Of a stretch of 64,000 nt of DNA, positions 43,068 through 53,579 are shown piece by piece. The position numbers were made by a program, and so were the translations under genes. Location: NCBI GenBank assembly GCA_905221605.1, contig CAJNDS010002413.1, positions 404,001 through 468,000 of the forward strand, in the 5' to 3' direction. Source of the DNA: Symbiodinium natans. Its lineage: Eukaryota > Sar > Dinophyceae > Suessiales > Symbiodiniaceae. The notes beneath the pieces are model-generated. The model made no database searches, had not been told where the DNA came from, and worked only from the letters and a program-made list of their open reading frames with translations. Positions within the stretch are counted from its first letter, which is position 1. Each line of letters begins with the position of its first letter.

Positions 43068-43131
43068 AAGGAAGAGGAACTGCCCGGTGCCCACGCAAGT
43101 GCCGGCGAAGGCATCGTATAAAACCGCCTCC
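43068..43131 (-). CDS. putative exon, membrane protein
   Basis: Ends before donor GTAGGC. Reads AVLYDAFAGTCVGTGQFLFL. The acceptor is probably AACGGAG. May belong with the islands at 41152 and 38395 to one multi-pass protein. Confidence 0.45.
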
Positions 43132-43189
43132 GTTGTTTGGCTTCTTTCCGGGGTGTGGGGCTAAGGCTTCTCCCGATAGCCAAGAACCC

Positions 43190-44165
43190 TAAAAGCTAAA
43201 CCTAAACCCTCAACCCTAAACCCTCAACTAAAGCGAGCTGCGGGCGCTGCGGTTTGGGCCAATGCCTTAGGGGGCTTTCACGCCTCCCAAAGGCCTTAGA
43301 GGCCTCGCAGAGCTGTCGGGGCTTTTCAGGAGTTGTCAAAAGGGCTTCTAGGACTTGAGGAGGCCCCTGCACGTCCTCGAAAACACAAAGAGATCGATCC
43401 GAGGAAATGCAATGGGAGGGGATTCAAGCAACTAGGTCACACACGCACGAGGCGCCTTGCTACTTTCAAGGGTGGGCTTTTGACAAGAGCCAAAACCATT
43501 CATTTTATTGATACATCAGTTGGCTTTCAACAGTAAGTGTATTTTTCGAGGTGAGGTTTTCTTCTCCCTTAGACACTGTGAACCCGAAAGATTCGCAACC
43601 CATTCACAAACAGTAAGTGTCTTTTTTCTATAAAAAGCTGTAAATACCAGTGTTTTGGGCACGGTCGCGAAAGGCATGGACGCTTGTGACAGATCTTCTT
43701 GTTCCACATCCTTGTGCAGGCGAAATCGCTGTAAATACTAGTGTCTTGGGCATGGACGCAATATGAATGACGTTCTTATCCCCCGCCCCACCAACTAATT
43801 TAGGGGTTTACGAAAGTAAAGGACCCAAAATAGTCCACCAAATAGCAGGATTCCCTTATGAAACAGGACCCCAATAAGGTACCCCGAATTTCGGAAGCCC
43901 CCATTTGAGAGAGTCAGAGCCGACAGCAATGTATGAAAGCCCTAAGCCCGACCACGGTAATATGTTGGGCCGGCAAGTTGTGAGGGAAGGTGAACTTGGC
44001 GCACACCACAACACACCTCCCTCGTGGTCGTGCGCGTGGAGCATGTGACACACCCTAAACCCTAAACTCTAGACCCCAAACGGCAACCCCTCATCTAGTG
44101 TCGGATTTTAGAAGCTTGGAACCCACACCCTTGGGCGCACCCCTGGAAGCCTCGAAGCCCTCAAC
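43190..44165. other. complex region without a clear gene
   Basis: Contains two copies of a GCTGTAAATAC(C/T)AGTGT(T/C)TTGGGCA module (about 43629 and 43729) shared with the 39.8- and 63.3-kb loci. Open frames are short and unconvincing. Confidence 0.5.
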
Positions 44166-44169
44166 CCTT

Positions 44170-44535
44170 AAAGGTTTAGGGCTTAGGATGGGCTTGGGGC
44201 TCAGGGCTCAGGGCTCAGGGCTCAGGGCTCAGGGCTTAGGGCTTAGGGCTTAGGGCTTAGGGCTTAGGGCTTAGGGCTTAGGGCTTAGGGCTTCGGGCTT
44301 AGGGCTTAGGGCTTACGGCTTAGGGCTTAGGGGGGCTTACGGCTTAGGGCTTAGGGCTTAGGGCTTAGGGCTTAGGGCTTAGGGCTTAGGGCTTAGGGCT
44401 TAGCGGGCTTAGGGCTCAGGGGGCTTAGGGCTTAGGGGGCTTAGGGCTTAGGGGGCTTACGGGGCTCATGGCTTCGGGCTTGGTAAGGCTTAGGGCTGGG
44501 ACTTAGAACTTCAGGCTTCGAGCTTAGGGCTGAGC
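44170..44535 (+). repeat. GGGCTTA variant array, about 40 units
   Basis: Homogeneous GGGCTTA/GGGCTCA heptamers with occasional GGGGGCTTA insertions. It passes abruptly into TTTAGGG at 44537. Confidence 0.95.
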
Positions 44536-44980
44536 GGAGTTTAGGGTTTAGGGTTTAGGGTTTAGGGTTTAGGGTTTAGGGTTTAGGGTTTAGGGTTTAG
44601 GGTTTAGGGTTATAGGGTTTAGGGTTAGGGTTTAGGGTTTAGGGCTTAGGGTTTAGGGTTTAGGGATTAGGGTTTAGGGTTTAGGGTTTAGGGTTTAGGG
44701 TTTAGGGTTTAGGGTTTAGGGTTTAGGGTTTAGGGTTTAGGGTTTTAGGGTTTAGGGTTTAGGTTTAGGGTTTTAGGGTTTTTAGGGTTTTAGGGTTTAG
44801 GGTTTAGGTTTTTAGGGTTTAGGGTTTAGGGTTTAGGGTTTAGGGTTTAGGGTTTAGGGTTTAGGGTTTAGGGTTTAGGGTTTAGGGTTTAGGGGGTTTA
44901 GGGTTTAGGGTTTAGGGTTTAGGGTTTAGGGTTTAGGGTTTAGGGTTTAGGGTTTAGGGTTTAGGGTTTAGGGTTTAGGG
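44536..44980 (+). repeat. TTTAGGG array, longest near-pure run
   Basis: About 60 units with scattered TTTTAGGG and TTAGGG variants, followed at 44990 by 900 bp of C-strand repeat: a large head-to-head inversion. Confidence 0.95.
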
Positions 44981-44989
44981 GCTCAGGGT

Positions 44990-45895
44990 GCCCTAAACAA
45001 CTTAAAACCACCTGAAACCCTTAAACCCTTAAAACCCAAAACCCCCAAAACCCTGAACCCGTAAAACCCAAAAAGCCTAAACCCCCAATTCCCTAAACCC
45101 CCAAAACCCTGCACCCCTAAAACCCTAGCCCCCTAACCCTAAACCCCCAAAACCCTGAACTCCTGAAACCCGAATCCTAACCCCCCTAAAACCCTAAAAC
45201 CCTGAAACCCTAAAATCGGCGCTGACTATAAGCTGCCCTCAACCCCACCTTGAACCCCAAGATTCGCCCTAAACGCTAAACTAAAACCCTAAACCCCTAA
45301 AGACACCCTAAGTAATTGCCCTGAACCCCTAAAACCCTAAACCCCTAAAACCCCAACAAACCCAAAACTTGCCCTAAACCCTAAAACCCTGAAATTCGCC
45401 CTAAACTCAAAACCCTGAACCCCTAAAAACCCTAAACCCTAAAACCGCAAACGCCTAAAAACCCTAAAATTTGCACGAAACCCTACACCCTACAAATAAA
45501 CCCTGGAAACCCCAAATCTTGCCCTAAACCCTAAACCCCAAAGCCCGAAACCCCTGAAGCCCTAAAGTTTTCCCTAAACCACAAAGCCTATAACCTTAAA
45601 ACCCAAAGAACATGCCCTGAACCCTAAACCTTAAAACCCTGAACCCTAAACCCTAAACCTTAAAACCCTAAACCTTGAAACCCTGAACCTTAAAACCCTA
45701 AACCCTAAACCCTAAACCTTAAAACCCTAAACCTTGAAACCCTAAACCTTAGAACCCTAAACCCTAAACCCTAAACCTTAAAACCCTAAACCTTGAAACC
45801 CTAAACCTTAAAACCCTAAACCTGAAAACCCTAAACCGTAAAACCCTAAACCCTAAAACCCTAAACCCTAAACCCTAAAACCCTAAACCCTACAC
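44990..45895 (-). repeat. degenerate CCCTAAA/CCCTAAAA/CCTTAAAA tract
   Basis: CCTTAAAACCCTAAA dimers expand at 45630-45840. Forms the intron start after the exon at 45896. Confidence 0.9.
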
Positions 45896-45941
45896 CCAGC
45901 CCCCTGTGCCTTGCGGCGCTCCCGACACGCGTTGATGTAGC
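45896..45941 (-). CDS. putative short exon
   Basis: 46 bp between acceptor GAGTTGAG and donor GTGTAGGG. Reads YINACRERRKAQGA. Confidence 0.35.
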
Positions 45942-45969
45942 CTCAACTCATGGGTCCATTCGGAGGGGT

Positions 45970-46320
45970 TGTGGGGTTTAGGGGTTTGGGGTTTTGGGGT
46001 TTAGGGGGTTTGGGGTTTTGGGGTTTTGGGGGTTGGAGTTTTGGGGTTTGGGGTTTAGGGTTTAGGGTTTAGGGTTTAGGGCTTGGGGATTTGGGGTTGT
46101 GGGGTTTTGTGGTTTTTGGGGTGTTGGGGTTTTGGGGTTTGGGGTTTTGGGGGTGTTGGGGGTTTTGGGGTTTTGGGTTTTGGGGCTTTGGGGTTTTAGG
46201 GTTTTGGGGGTTTTGGGGTTTTGGGGTTTGGGGCTTTGGGTTTTGGGGTGTTGGGGTTTTGGGGTTTTGGGGTTTTAGGGTTTTGGGGGTTTGGGGTTTT
46301 GGGGTTTTGGGGAGGTTGAG
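45970..46320 (+). repeat. TTTTGGGG-type array
   Basis: Units GGGGTTTT, GGGTTTT and GGGGTTT dominate over about 350 bp, the hypotrich-ciliate telomere motif, bounded by TTTAGGG. The Gly/Phe/Trp frame across it is an artefact. Confidence 0.9.
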
Positions 46321-46409
46321 GGTTCATTCCGACCCTCGTGAACCCCAAGCTCTTGCCCTAAACCCTAAACCCTAAACCCTCAACCCTCAACCCTCAACCC
46401 TAAAGCTTT

Positions 46410-46466
46410 GCGGACCCCGCTAGGCCCTCCGCCGTCAGCCTCAAGTGGCTCAACCGGTTCACCGTG
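46410..46466. CDS. possible exon, strand uncertain
   Basis: Plus frame FADPARPSAVSLKWLNRFTV between TAAAG and donor GTTTGG; minus frame NRLSHLRLTAEGLAGSAK. C-array on the left, G-repeat on the right. Confidence 0.3.
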
Positions 46467-47217
46467 GGTTTGGGGCTCAGGGTTCCGAGGTGCGGGTTTC
46501 GGGTTTAGGGTTTCCAGGGAGGCAGTAAACCCTGAACCCTAAACCCTAAACCCTAGCACTAAACCCTTAACCCTAAACCCTAAACCCTAGGGAGAGAGGA
46601 AGGGGGAGGAGGGTGTGTGGGTACTTAGGTTTTGAGCTCTAGGGTTGCAAAGTCTCAGGGTTCACAGATTGCACCCTAAACCCTAAACCCTAAACGGGTC
46701 CCAGAAGTTCGGAATCCTGAGGGTTGAACAGATGTGGGGCTTCGAGCACAGGGTCGAAAGCACATTCTTCGAACTCCAATGCTTCAAAAACTCAACCCTC
46801 TCAAGCCACTCTAACCCTAAACCCTAAACCCTAAACCCTAAACCCTAAACCCTGAACCCTAAACCCTAAACCTTAAATACCTTGGACACCTGAGGTGGTG
46901 CCCTTGGGTTTCGGGGAACCTTTTTGAAGATCCCTAAGGTAGCATAAGGGCCGTATTAGGAGTATGTTCAGGGAAACTTTAGGGGCATAATGTTAGGGGT
47001 GCGAGTCTTAATCCCTTGACCCTCTACCCTGAACGCCCTTAACAAGAATCCTGAACCCTAAACCCTAGAACCCTACGGACCCTGAACCCCAAAACAGCAC
47101 CTTGCTTCCAACGCCTCAACCCTAAACCCTAAACCCCTAAACCCCTAAACCCCTAAACCCCTAAACCCCTAAACCCTAAACCCCTAAACCCTAAACCCTA
47201 AACCCTACACACCAAAC

Positions 47218-47322
47218 CTCTGTCTGGGCCCGCCGGCCGCGCGCCACAGCGCAGGGAACCGTGAACAAGGAGCGGCCCTTGCGGCCCTGGTGGCAGTATG
47301 AGATCCACGTCACCGTGGTCAC
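47218..47322 (-). CDS. putative exon, 35 codons
   Basis: Acceptor ACCCGAG, donor GAG/GTTTGG, phase 0 on both sides, 105 bp. Reads VTTVTWISYCHQGRKGRSLF. The plus strand is open as well (RPLRPWWQYEIHVTVVTSG), so the strand rests on splice fit. Confidence 0.45.
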
Positions 47323-48307
47323 CTCGGGTTTTTGGGGGTTTAGGGTTTATGTAGGGTTTGGGGTTTAGGGTCTAGGGTTTAGGGTCTAGGGTTTAGGATT
47401 TAGGTTTTTGGGGGGATGTTGGGGGAAGTCTTGGCCGAGAGTCTGGGGTTTGGGGGTTTAGGGTTTGGGGTTTAGGGCTTAGGGTTTGGGGTTTAGGGTT
47501 GAGGGTTGAGGGCTTAGGGTTTGGGGCTTCTTGTTGGGGTTGAAGGTTTAAACCCTCGTCCTGTACCAACAAAACCTCAACCGCCCAGCCAAACCCCAAA
47601 ACCACGAAGAGCTCTGAAGAAACTCTGAGGATCACTACGAAACCTCAAACAAAATCTTCCCAAAGAACAAACTCCCAAAATGCCTGAAGCCCTAAACCGC
47701 TGAACCCCGAAACCCCAAGAACTTAAAGCCCTCAAGCCCTCAAACCCTCAAACCTAAACCCTAAACCCTAAACCCTTAAACTCCCCTAAATCGAACTGTC
47801 GCAGGCCTCCAAGCACCCCTTCGAAACCCTGAAACCCTGAAACCATTGAACTCTTAAACCCTCATGCCCTAAACCCTAAACCCTACACCCTAAACCTTTC
47901 CATCATATGATAATTCAAGCCCTAATGTTTTCCTGGTTCATGGCCAATTTTTCATCGTTCATGGCCAATCGACTTTGTTTCGTGGCAATGAGGTTAACAA
48001 AAATTTTGTGTCCGTTCATTTCAAGGCTAAGGTAGCGCGCAAGAGATGCAATCATGGAAAAAAATGAGGTTCACAAAATCAGGTGTTTTCAGGCACAGGC
48101 CTTCGAGACTGAGATGATTGGAGAAGACTTTTTTGTTTTCGGAATGCTATGGGATTCTTTGGGTGGGTGGGTGTTATATCGGAGCCGTAAACACTGCGTA
48201 AACCCTAAACCCTAAACCCCAAACCCTAAGCCCTAACCCTAAACCCTAAACCCTAAACCCCAAACCCAAAACCCAAAACCCTAAACCCTAAACCCTAAGC
48301 CCTAAAC

Positions 48308-48345
48308 CTCCCTGGGGCTCCGGCCAGGGGATAGATGGATATCAG
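48308..48345 (-). CDS. putative short exon
   Basis: 38 bp between acceptor CTCGGGCAG and donor GGGAG/GTTTAGGG (repeat-derived). Reads LISIYPLAGAPG. Confidence 0.4.
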
Positions 48346-48744
48346 CTGCCCGAGCCTTAGGTCACTGGCCCAAGCCCCGGGAACCCTTGGCCTGTTTGAG
48401 GGATTCAGATGTGCAGGGGTTTAGGGTCTAGGGTTTAGGGTTTGGGGTGTAGGGTTTAGGGTTTAGGGTTTAGGGTTTAGGGTTTAGGGTTTTTGGTTTA
48501 GGGTTTAGGGTTTAGGGTTTAGGGTTTAGGGTTTAGGGACTTAAAGGGAACCCATGCCCGCAGAACCCGGGGGCTTTACAGGGATGTAAGGGAGCTTGCG
48601 AGACCTGCATTCAGGCCTTAATGGCACCTTTAAGGGGTTTAGGGTTTAGGGTTGAGGGTTGAGGGTTGAGGGTTGAGGGTTTAGGGTTTAGGTTTAGGGT
48701 TTAGGGTTTAGGGTTTAGGGTTTAGGGTTTAGGGTTTAGGGTTT

Positions 48745-48840
48745 AGGGTTCAGCATCTCAAGTCCAAGCTTTCACTAGTCAAGCTCGCTACTCTGGTACT
48801 GAAAATCTACCCACCCACCCTTTGGATCCCGTAACATTAG
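48745..48840 (-). repeat. dispersed TTGAGATGCTG repeat, inverted copy
   Basis: Reverse complement of the repeat at 30711: TTCAGCATCTCAAGTCCAAG, ACTAGTCAAGC, then CCCACCCACCCTTTGGATCC. The telomere-like array again abuts its GAACCC end. Confidence 0.6.
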
Positions 48841-49079
48841 GAAAATATTTTAGTTTTCAATTTCTTGAATTAGGCCCCAAACGCACCACGAAGCAAAACC
48901 GTCGTACGCCACCCCTCCCTCGAACCTCTTTCTGAAACCCCGAAATCTAGGGCCTGAACCCCACGCCCCTACCCACCCCTCCCTCGAACCTCTTTCTGAA
49001 CCCCTAACCGTGCCTGAATCGTGGGATGAACCCTAAACTCCTAGGGCCTGAACCCCAAACCCTAGGGCCCTAGGGCCCG

Positions 49080-49436
49080 CCTTGCCCTGAAACCCTAAAC
49101 CCGAGGCCTTGAGGCCCTGGAACCCTAAACACAGGCCCTGAGGCCTTGAAACCCTAAACACAAGCCCTGAGGCCTTGAAACCCTAAACGCTGGCCCTGAA
49201 ACCTTAAAAGCAGGGTATGATGCCTTGAAATCCTAAACGTTGGCCCTAAACACAGGCCCTGAAGCCTTGAAACCCTAAACGCTGGGCCTTGAAACCCTTA
49301 ACACAGGCCCTGAGGCCTTGAAACCCTAAACGCTGGGCCCTGAAACCCTAAACACAGGCCCTGACGCCGTGAAACCCTAAACGCTGGGCCCTGAAACCCC
49401 AAACACAGGCCCTGAGGCCTTGAAACCCTAAACGCT
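49080..49436. repeat. AGGCCCTGAGGCCTTGAAACCCTAAAC tandem repeat
   Basis: About ten diverged copies of a 25-35-bp unit combining ACACAGGCCCTGAGGCCTTG with GAAACCCTAAACGCTGG. A composite satellite built on the telomere-like heptamer. Confidence 0.75.
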
Positions 49437-49453
49437 GGAGGGGGGGGATTTTA

Positions 49454-49717
49454 CAATTGCCGGCCAAGTTTTGACAATTGCCGGCCAAGTTTTGACAATT
49501 GCCGGCCAAGTTTTGACAATTGCCGGCCAACTTTCGACAGTTCCGGCCCGTGAAATTGTCAAAAAGTTTGCCGGCAATTGTCAAAAGTTGGCCGGCAATT
49601 GTAAAAGTGTCGAAAGTTGGCCGGCAATTGTCAAAAAGTTGGCCGGCAATTGCAAAAAAACAATTGCCGGCCAACTTTTGACAATTGCCGGCCAACTTTT
49701 TGACAATTGCCGGCCAA
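49454..49717. repeat. 14-bp motif array with two orientation switches
   Basis: CAATTGCCGGCCAA at 49454, 49475, 49496 and 49517 (21-bp period); reverse complement at 49567 (one mismatch), 49588, 49617 and 49639; forward again at 49661, 49682 and 49704. The linker is mostly (A/G)TTTTGA or its complement. Adjacent blocks can form long stems. Confidence 0.9.
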
Positions 49718-49819
49718 GCCATTAGGGTTTATATACATATGAAAGAGAGGTTTAGGGTTTAGGGTTTAGGGTTTAGGGTTTTTTTAAGGGCCTTTAAGGG
49801 GCCTCCAAGGGAATCTAGG

Positions 49820-50731
49820 GTGGGCTGTCAAGGGCTTTTGGGCTTAGGGCTTAGTGTGGCTTTCAGGGTTTCAACGTTCCAGAAGCTCCTGGGCTCTACA
49901 AGGCTGTTGTTTCTGCCCTCGGGGGGGGGCCGTCGGCTGGGATTGCAACTGGCTGGCGGCGGGAATCAACCTGGTATAAATACCTCCGCGGCGAGACCCT
50001 GGTCGTTACTGTTCCTTGGGCGGGGACGGAAAGGGGAGGCAGTTCATGATTGCCGGGGCTGGCCTTGGGCTGGCTACGCCTTCCCGGAAGTATGGGCTGG
50101 CTGGTGCTATGGGCATGAGCTAAAAACTTCTGAGGCACATACCTTTCTTGCCTTTACGCTGGCATCGTTCGTGGTTGGCTTGCCAGGGACTTTGCTGACG
50201 ATGAAAGGGAGATGCAGCTACCGGCCGGCGATGGCATCTTCTTGGGCTTCTTGCGTGAGATGCTGGTGGCAACCTTCAACACCCTTTAATCACACGATGA
50301 GATTGCTGGCGCCGCGGCATCTTGTCAACATGCAGTTTTGTGCACCCAATCGGGCCATAGCTCGATTCGCTCAACCACTCCCCTTTGTACAAGCACCAGC
50401 TGCGTTGGGGACCGCAGCATCTGCGCACGGCCATCCACACGGTGTACAGCTTGGACACCCACCGCAAAAGTGGAACCCTGTCTTTGATGGCTACTACTTC
50501 TCCAGCTGCGCTTCGCAGCACCGTATACCGAACACCAGCTGCATTTTGCAGCAATTGTACCTCTGCTTTGGCAGTTCCGTGAACCTCGACATAGTCCTCT
50601 ACACGAGCTATGCCGTACCTGACCTACCAGGCTGTTGTTTCTGTTGTTGTTTCTTTGTTTTTTGTTGGGGGGGGGGGGGATTGGGGTTTAGGGTCTTTGA
50701 GTTTGGTTCCTCAAGGGCTTTGAGGCATTGA
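49820..50731 (+). CDS. 303-codon open frame of doubtful status
   Basis: Longest plus-strand frame outside the repeats, in a 0.9-kb segment free of telomere-like repeat. The composition is Cys/Trp/Ser-rich with no motif; it starts in a GGCTTAGGG context. Minus frames (50276-50554, containing AAGEVVAIKDRVPLLRWVSK) look about as likely. Could be a decayed gene on either strand. Confidence 0.25.
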   Translation: MGCQGLLGLGLSVAFRVSTFQKLLGSTRLLFLPSGGGRRLGLQLAGGGNQPGINTSAARPWSLLFLGRGRKGEAVHDCRGWPWAGYAFPEVWAGWCYGHELKTSEAHTFLAFTLASFVVGLPGTLLTMKGRCSYRPAMASSWASCVRCWWQPSTPFNHTMRLLAPRHLVNMQFCAPNRAIARFAQPLPFVQAPAALGTAASAHGHPHGVQLGHPPQKWNPVFDGYYFSSCASQHRIPNTSCILQQLYLCFGSSVNLDIVLYTSYAVPDLPGCCFCCCFFVFCWGGGGLGFRVFEFGSSRALRH

Positions 50732-50879
50732 AAGCCTGTTTGGCGGGTGGTTACGGGCCCTACAGCCCGCCTACACCCTTAAACCTTTTGTTACATGAAC
50801 CTCCAAGAAAGCAAGCCGTAACTCACAACGTGCCAAAAACAACCTCGTAAACCCTGAACCCTAACCCCTACATCCTAAA

Positions 50880-51240
50880 CCCTGAAACCCTGAAACCCCG
50901 AAACCCCGAAACCCTGAAACCCCGAAACCCTGAAACCCCGAAACCCCGAAACCCTGAAACCCTGAAACCCTGAAAACCCTGAAACCCTGAAGCCCTGAAA
51001 ACCCTGAAACCCTGAAACCCCGAAACCCCGAAACCCCGAAACCCTGAAACCCTGAAACCCTGAAAACCCTGAAACCCTGAAGCCCTGAAAACCCTGAAAC
51101 CCTGAAACCCCGAAACCCTGAAACCCTGAAACCCTGAAACCCTGAAAACCCTGAAACCCCCGAAACCCCGAAACCCCGAAACCCCGAAACCCCGAAACCC
51201 TGAAACCCCGAAACCCCGAAACCCTGAAACCCTAAACCCT
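50880..51240 (-). repeat. CCCTGAAA/CCCCGAAA array
   Basis: About 45 octamers in which T/C alternates (CCCTGAAA, CCCCGAAA); a block of about 110 bp is duplicated within it (near 50950 and 51060). It returns to CCCTAAA at 51233. Confidence 0.95.
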
Positions 51241-51265
51241 AAACCCTAAACCCTAAACCCTGAAC

Positions 51266-51338
51266 CCTCGCGCCCAGGGGCATAAAGCAGAAGAGCTGGC
51301 TGAAGGGAGTCAGCTGCCCAACCATGTGGGCGGCAGTG
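51266..51338 (-). CDS. putative exon
   Basis: 73 bp between acceptor CCCGTCAG and donor GTTCAGGG. Reads HMVGQLTPFSQLFCFMPLGA. A second frame is also open. Confidence 0.45.
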
Positions 51339-51532
51339 CTGACGGGCCCCGGGCTTCCCTCAGCAGGAGTTTGGGGGTTTAGGGTTTAGGGTTTTGGGGT
51401 TAGGGTTTAGGGTTTAGGGTTTAGGGTTTAGGGTTTAGGGTTTAGGGTTTAGGGTTTAGGGTTTAGGGTTTAGGGAATAGGGCCTAGGGTTTAGGGACGA
51501 GTTCTGCAGGTGTGGCCCTTTTTGTGTTCCTA

Positions 51533-51820
51533 CTATACTAAAACGCCCCAAGGAACCAGCAGGTAGAACGACCACCACGTCGGTTGATTGTACCGACACT
51601 TGCTACTAAACGTCACGAGCCTCGCAGATTTAGAGAGGGAGAGAATGGGAGAAGAAGGGAACAAGATTCAGACTGGGGGGAAGGAAATCAGGAATCCACA
51701 GGGCATGTGCTCGCCGCTGCCCGGCCGTTTACATGGCTCTGCAAAGCGTGCCCCAGACACACAAAACAAAAAACACCCGAGCCTTGCTGGTTCCTTGGGG
51801 CGCAGTAGCATAGTAGGAAC
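51533..51820. mobile_element. MITE-like element with 38-bp terminal inverted repeats
   Basis: Left end GTTCCTACTATACTAAAACG then CCCCAAGGAACCAGCAGG. The right end is its reverse complement with about five changes (CCTTGCTGGTTCCTTGGGGC...TAGTAGGAAC). About 288 bp with no transposase. Confidence 0.6.
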
Positions 51821-52244
51821 CCTAAACCCTAAACGCTAAACCCTAAACCCTAAACCCTAAACCCTAAACCCTAAACCCTAAACCCTAAGCCTATAACAAG
51901 GAATCATATGGGTGGTCCTCTACATTGGGGTCCCTTCTTGGGTCCTGTGTATAGTTTGGGGTGCAGAGCCGTTTTCGGCTTAGGGTCTTCGTTTCAGCCT
52001 CCCTCGCCCCATGCTCATTCCCAGCACCCGAAACCTGACGACCCTGGAACCCTCAAACCTCAAACCCTCCAAGACCTAAACCCTAAACCCTCCAAGCACT
52101 AAACCCTAAACTCTCAACCCTAAACCCAAAACCCTAAACCCTAAACCCTAAACCCTTTGAGAATAAACAACAAAAAGGCTGAGGGGCTTAGGATTTTTAG
52201 GAGGTCGCAGGCTTGGGCAGTGGAGGTCTTTGGTGCTTGGGCCC

Positions 52245-52396
52245 CTACTCGGAGGTTCATGGTACTTACTAACCAAGTATAGTTGTAATTATAAATAACT
52301 GTACTTATAAGCCCCCAAACTGCCCTAATATGGTTATAAGTACAGTTGTAAGTACAGTTATAATTGGTTACTAAGTACCATGAACCTTCAAGTAGG
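52245..52396. mobile_element. MITE-like foldback element
   Basis: About 152 bp. Terminal inverted repeats CTACTCGGAGGTTCATGG... and CTACTTGAAGGTTCATGG... (reverse complement of the right end) differ at 3 of 32 positions. AT-rich interior with repeated AAGTACAGTT. Related pieces at 11079, 27043, 36843, 53405 and 57427. Confidence 0.65.
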
Positions 52397-52584
52397 AGCA
52401 AAGGCTGTAGAAAGGCATGGGCGGCATACGGTTTGGGGGGGGTAGGGTTTAGGGTCTTGGGGTTTCGGGTTTGGGGTTTAGGGTTTAGGGTTTGGGGGTT
52501 TGGGGGCTTAGGGTTTGGGATTTGGGGTGTCGGGTTTAGGGTTTAGGGTTTGGGGTTTAGGGTTTAGGGTTTAGGGTTTGCCAC

Positions 52585-52612
52585 AGCTGCAGCAGAGGTT
52601 CGAGGAAGATGC
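52585..52612 (-). CDS. putative short exon
   Basis: 28 bp between acceptor CGACCCAG and donor GTGGCAA. Frame not settled. Confidence 0.25.
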
Positions 52613-53202
52613 CTGGGTCGGATGCAGGAGTCACCCCCCCCCCCCCCTCCCGATCCAAAAACATCAAAAGCCTAAACCTCAATCCTACGCAAGGCTCGTA
52701 CGGGGCTTTCATGCGTCCGCTCCTTGATGGGCGAGTGGAGCCTCAAGCCTAGCTATCCAGCCACGCCGGTTGAGGGTTGAGGGGTTAGTGTTAAACGTTG
52801 AGGGTTTAGGGTTTAGGGTTGAGGGTTTAGGGTTTGAGGGGAATGACAGAGTCATCTGGGCCGAATTTTCGGTGAGGGATAGTTCGGGTGGGGGTCGAGA
52901 ACGATTCGCAAAAGCCCCCTGAGCCCCTTCAAGTTTGGACCCTAAACCCTAAACCCCAAGCCCGGGCTTCGGGCTTAGGGCTCAGGGCTTAGGGTTCAGG
53001 ACTTGGGATTTAGGGTTTAGGGTTTGTGTTTGAGCTCCAAACCCGAAACCTCAAAGACCCCTCAAGCCCAGAACCACCCCTAAACCCTAAACCCTCTTAA
53101 GCCCTCAAAGCCCGGGAAGCCCTAAAAGCCGTCAACCGCATAGCCCTAAGCCCTAAACCCGCCAAGCACTAAACCCTAAACCCTAAACCCTAAACCCTAA
53201 AC

Positions 53203-53270
53203 CCCCCAGTGCGGGCTCCAAGACCCGCCATGACGGTCAAGGCCAAGGCCAAGCAGCGGCCCTCCTGTTC
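53203..53270 (-). CDS. putative exon, hydrophobic
   Basis: 68 bp between acceptor CCTGGAG and donor GTTTAGGG. Reads EEQEGRCLALALTVMAGLGA. Phase 0 start agrees with the end of the exon at 54562. Confidence 0.45.
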
Positions 53271-53579
53271 CTCCAGGGAGGGTTTAGGGTTTAGGGTTTA
53301 GGGTTTAGGGTTTAGGGTTTAGGGTTTAGGGTTTAGGGCCTAGGGCTTAGGGCTTAGGGCTTTAGGGTGTAGGGTTTCAGGGGTTTAGGGGTTTGCGGGT
53401 TTAAATGGAGGTTCTTGGTGCTTAATAACCCAATCATAGCCTTTCCTCTGGAGGGTTTAGGGGTTTCGGGGTTGAGGTTTAGGGTTTAGGGTCTAGGGGT
53501 TTAGGGGTTTAGGGTTGAGGGTTGAGGGTTTAGGGTTGAGGGCTTAGGGAGTTCAACTCTCAACCCTACATGTGGGTTT

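Noticed and set aside
46091-46375. 94-codon Gly/Phe/Trp frame
   Set aside because: Translation of a TTTTGGGG array.
47218-47322. Plus-strand exon (RPWWQYEIHVTVVTSG)
   Set aside because: Plausible composition, but the minus strand gives AG and GT at exactly 35 codons in phase 0.
49454-49717. CRISPR array
   Set aside because: Repeats are regular, but spacers are only 7 bp and alike, orientation flips, there are no cas genes, and the sequence is eukaryotic.
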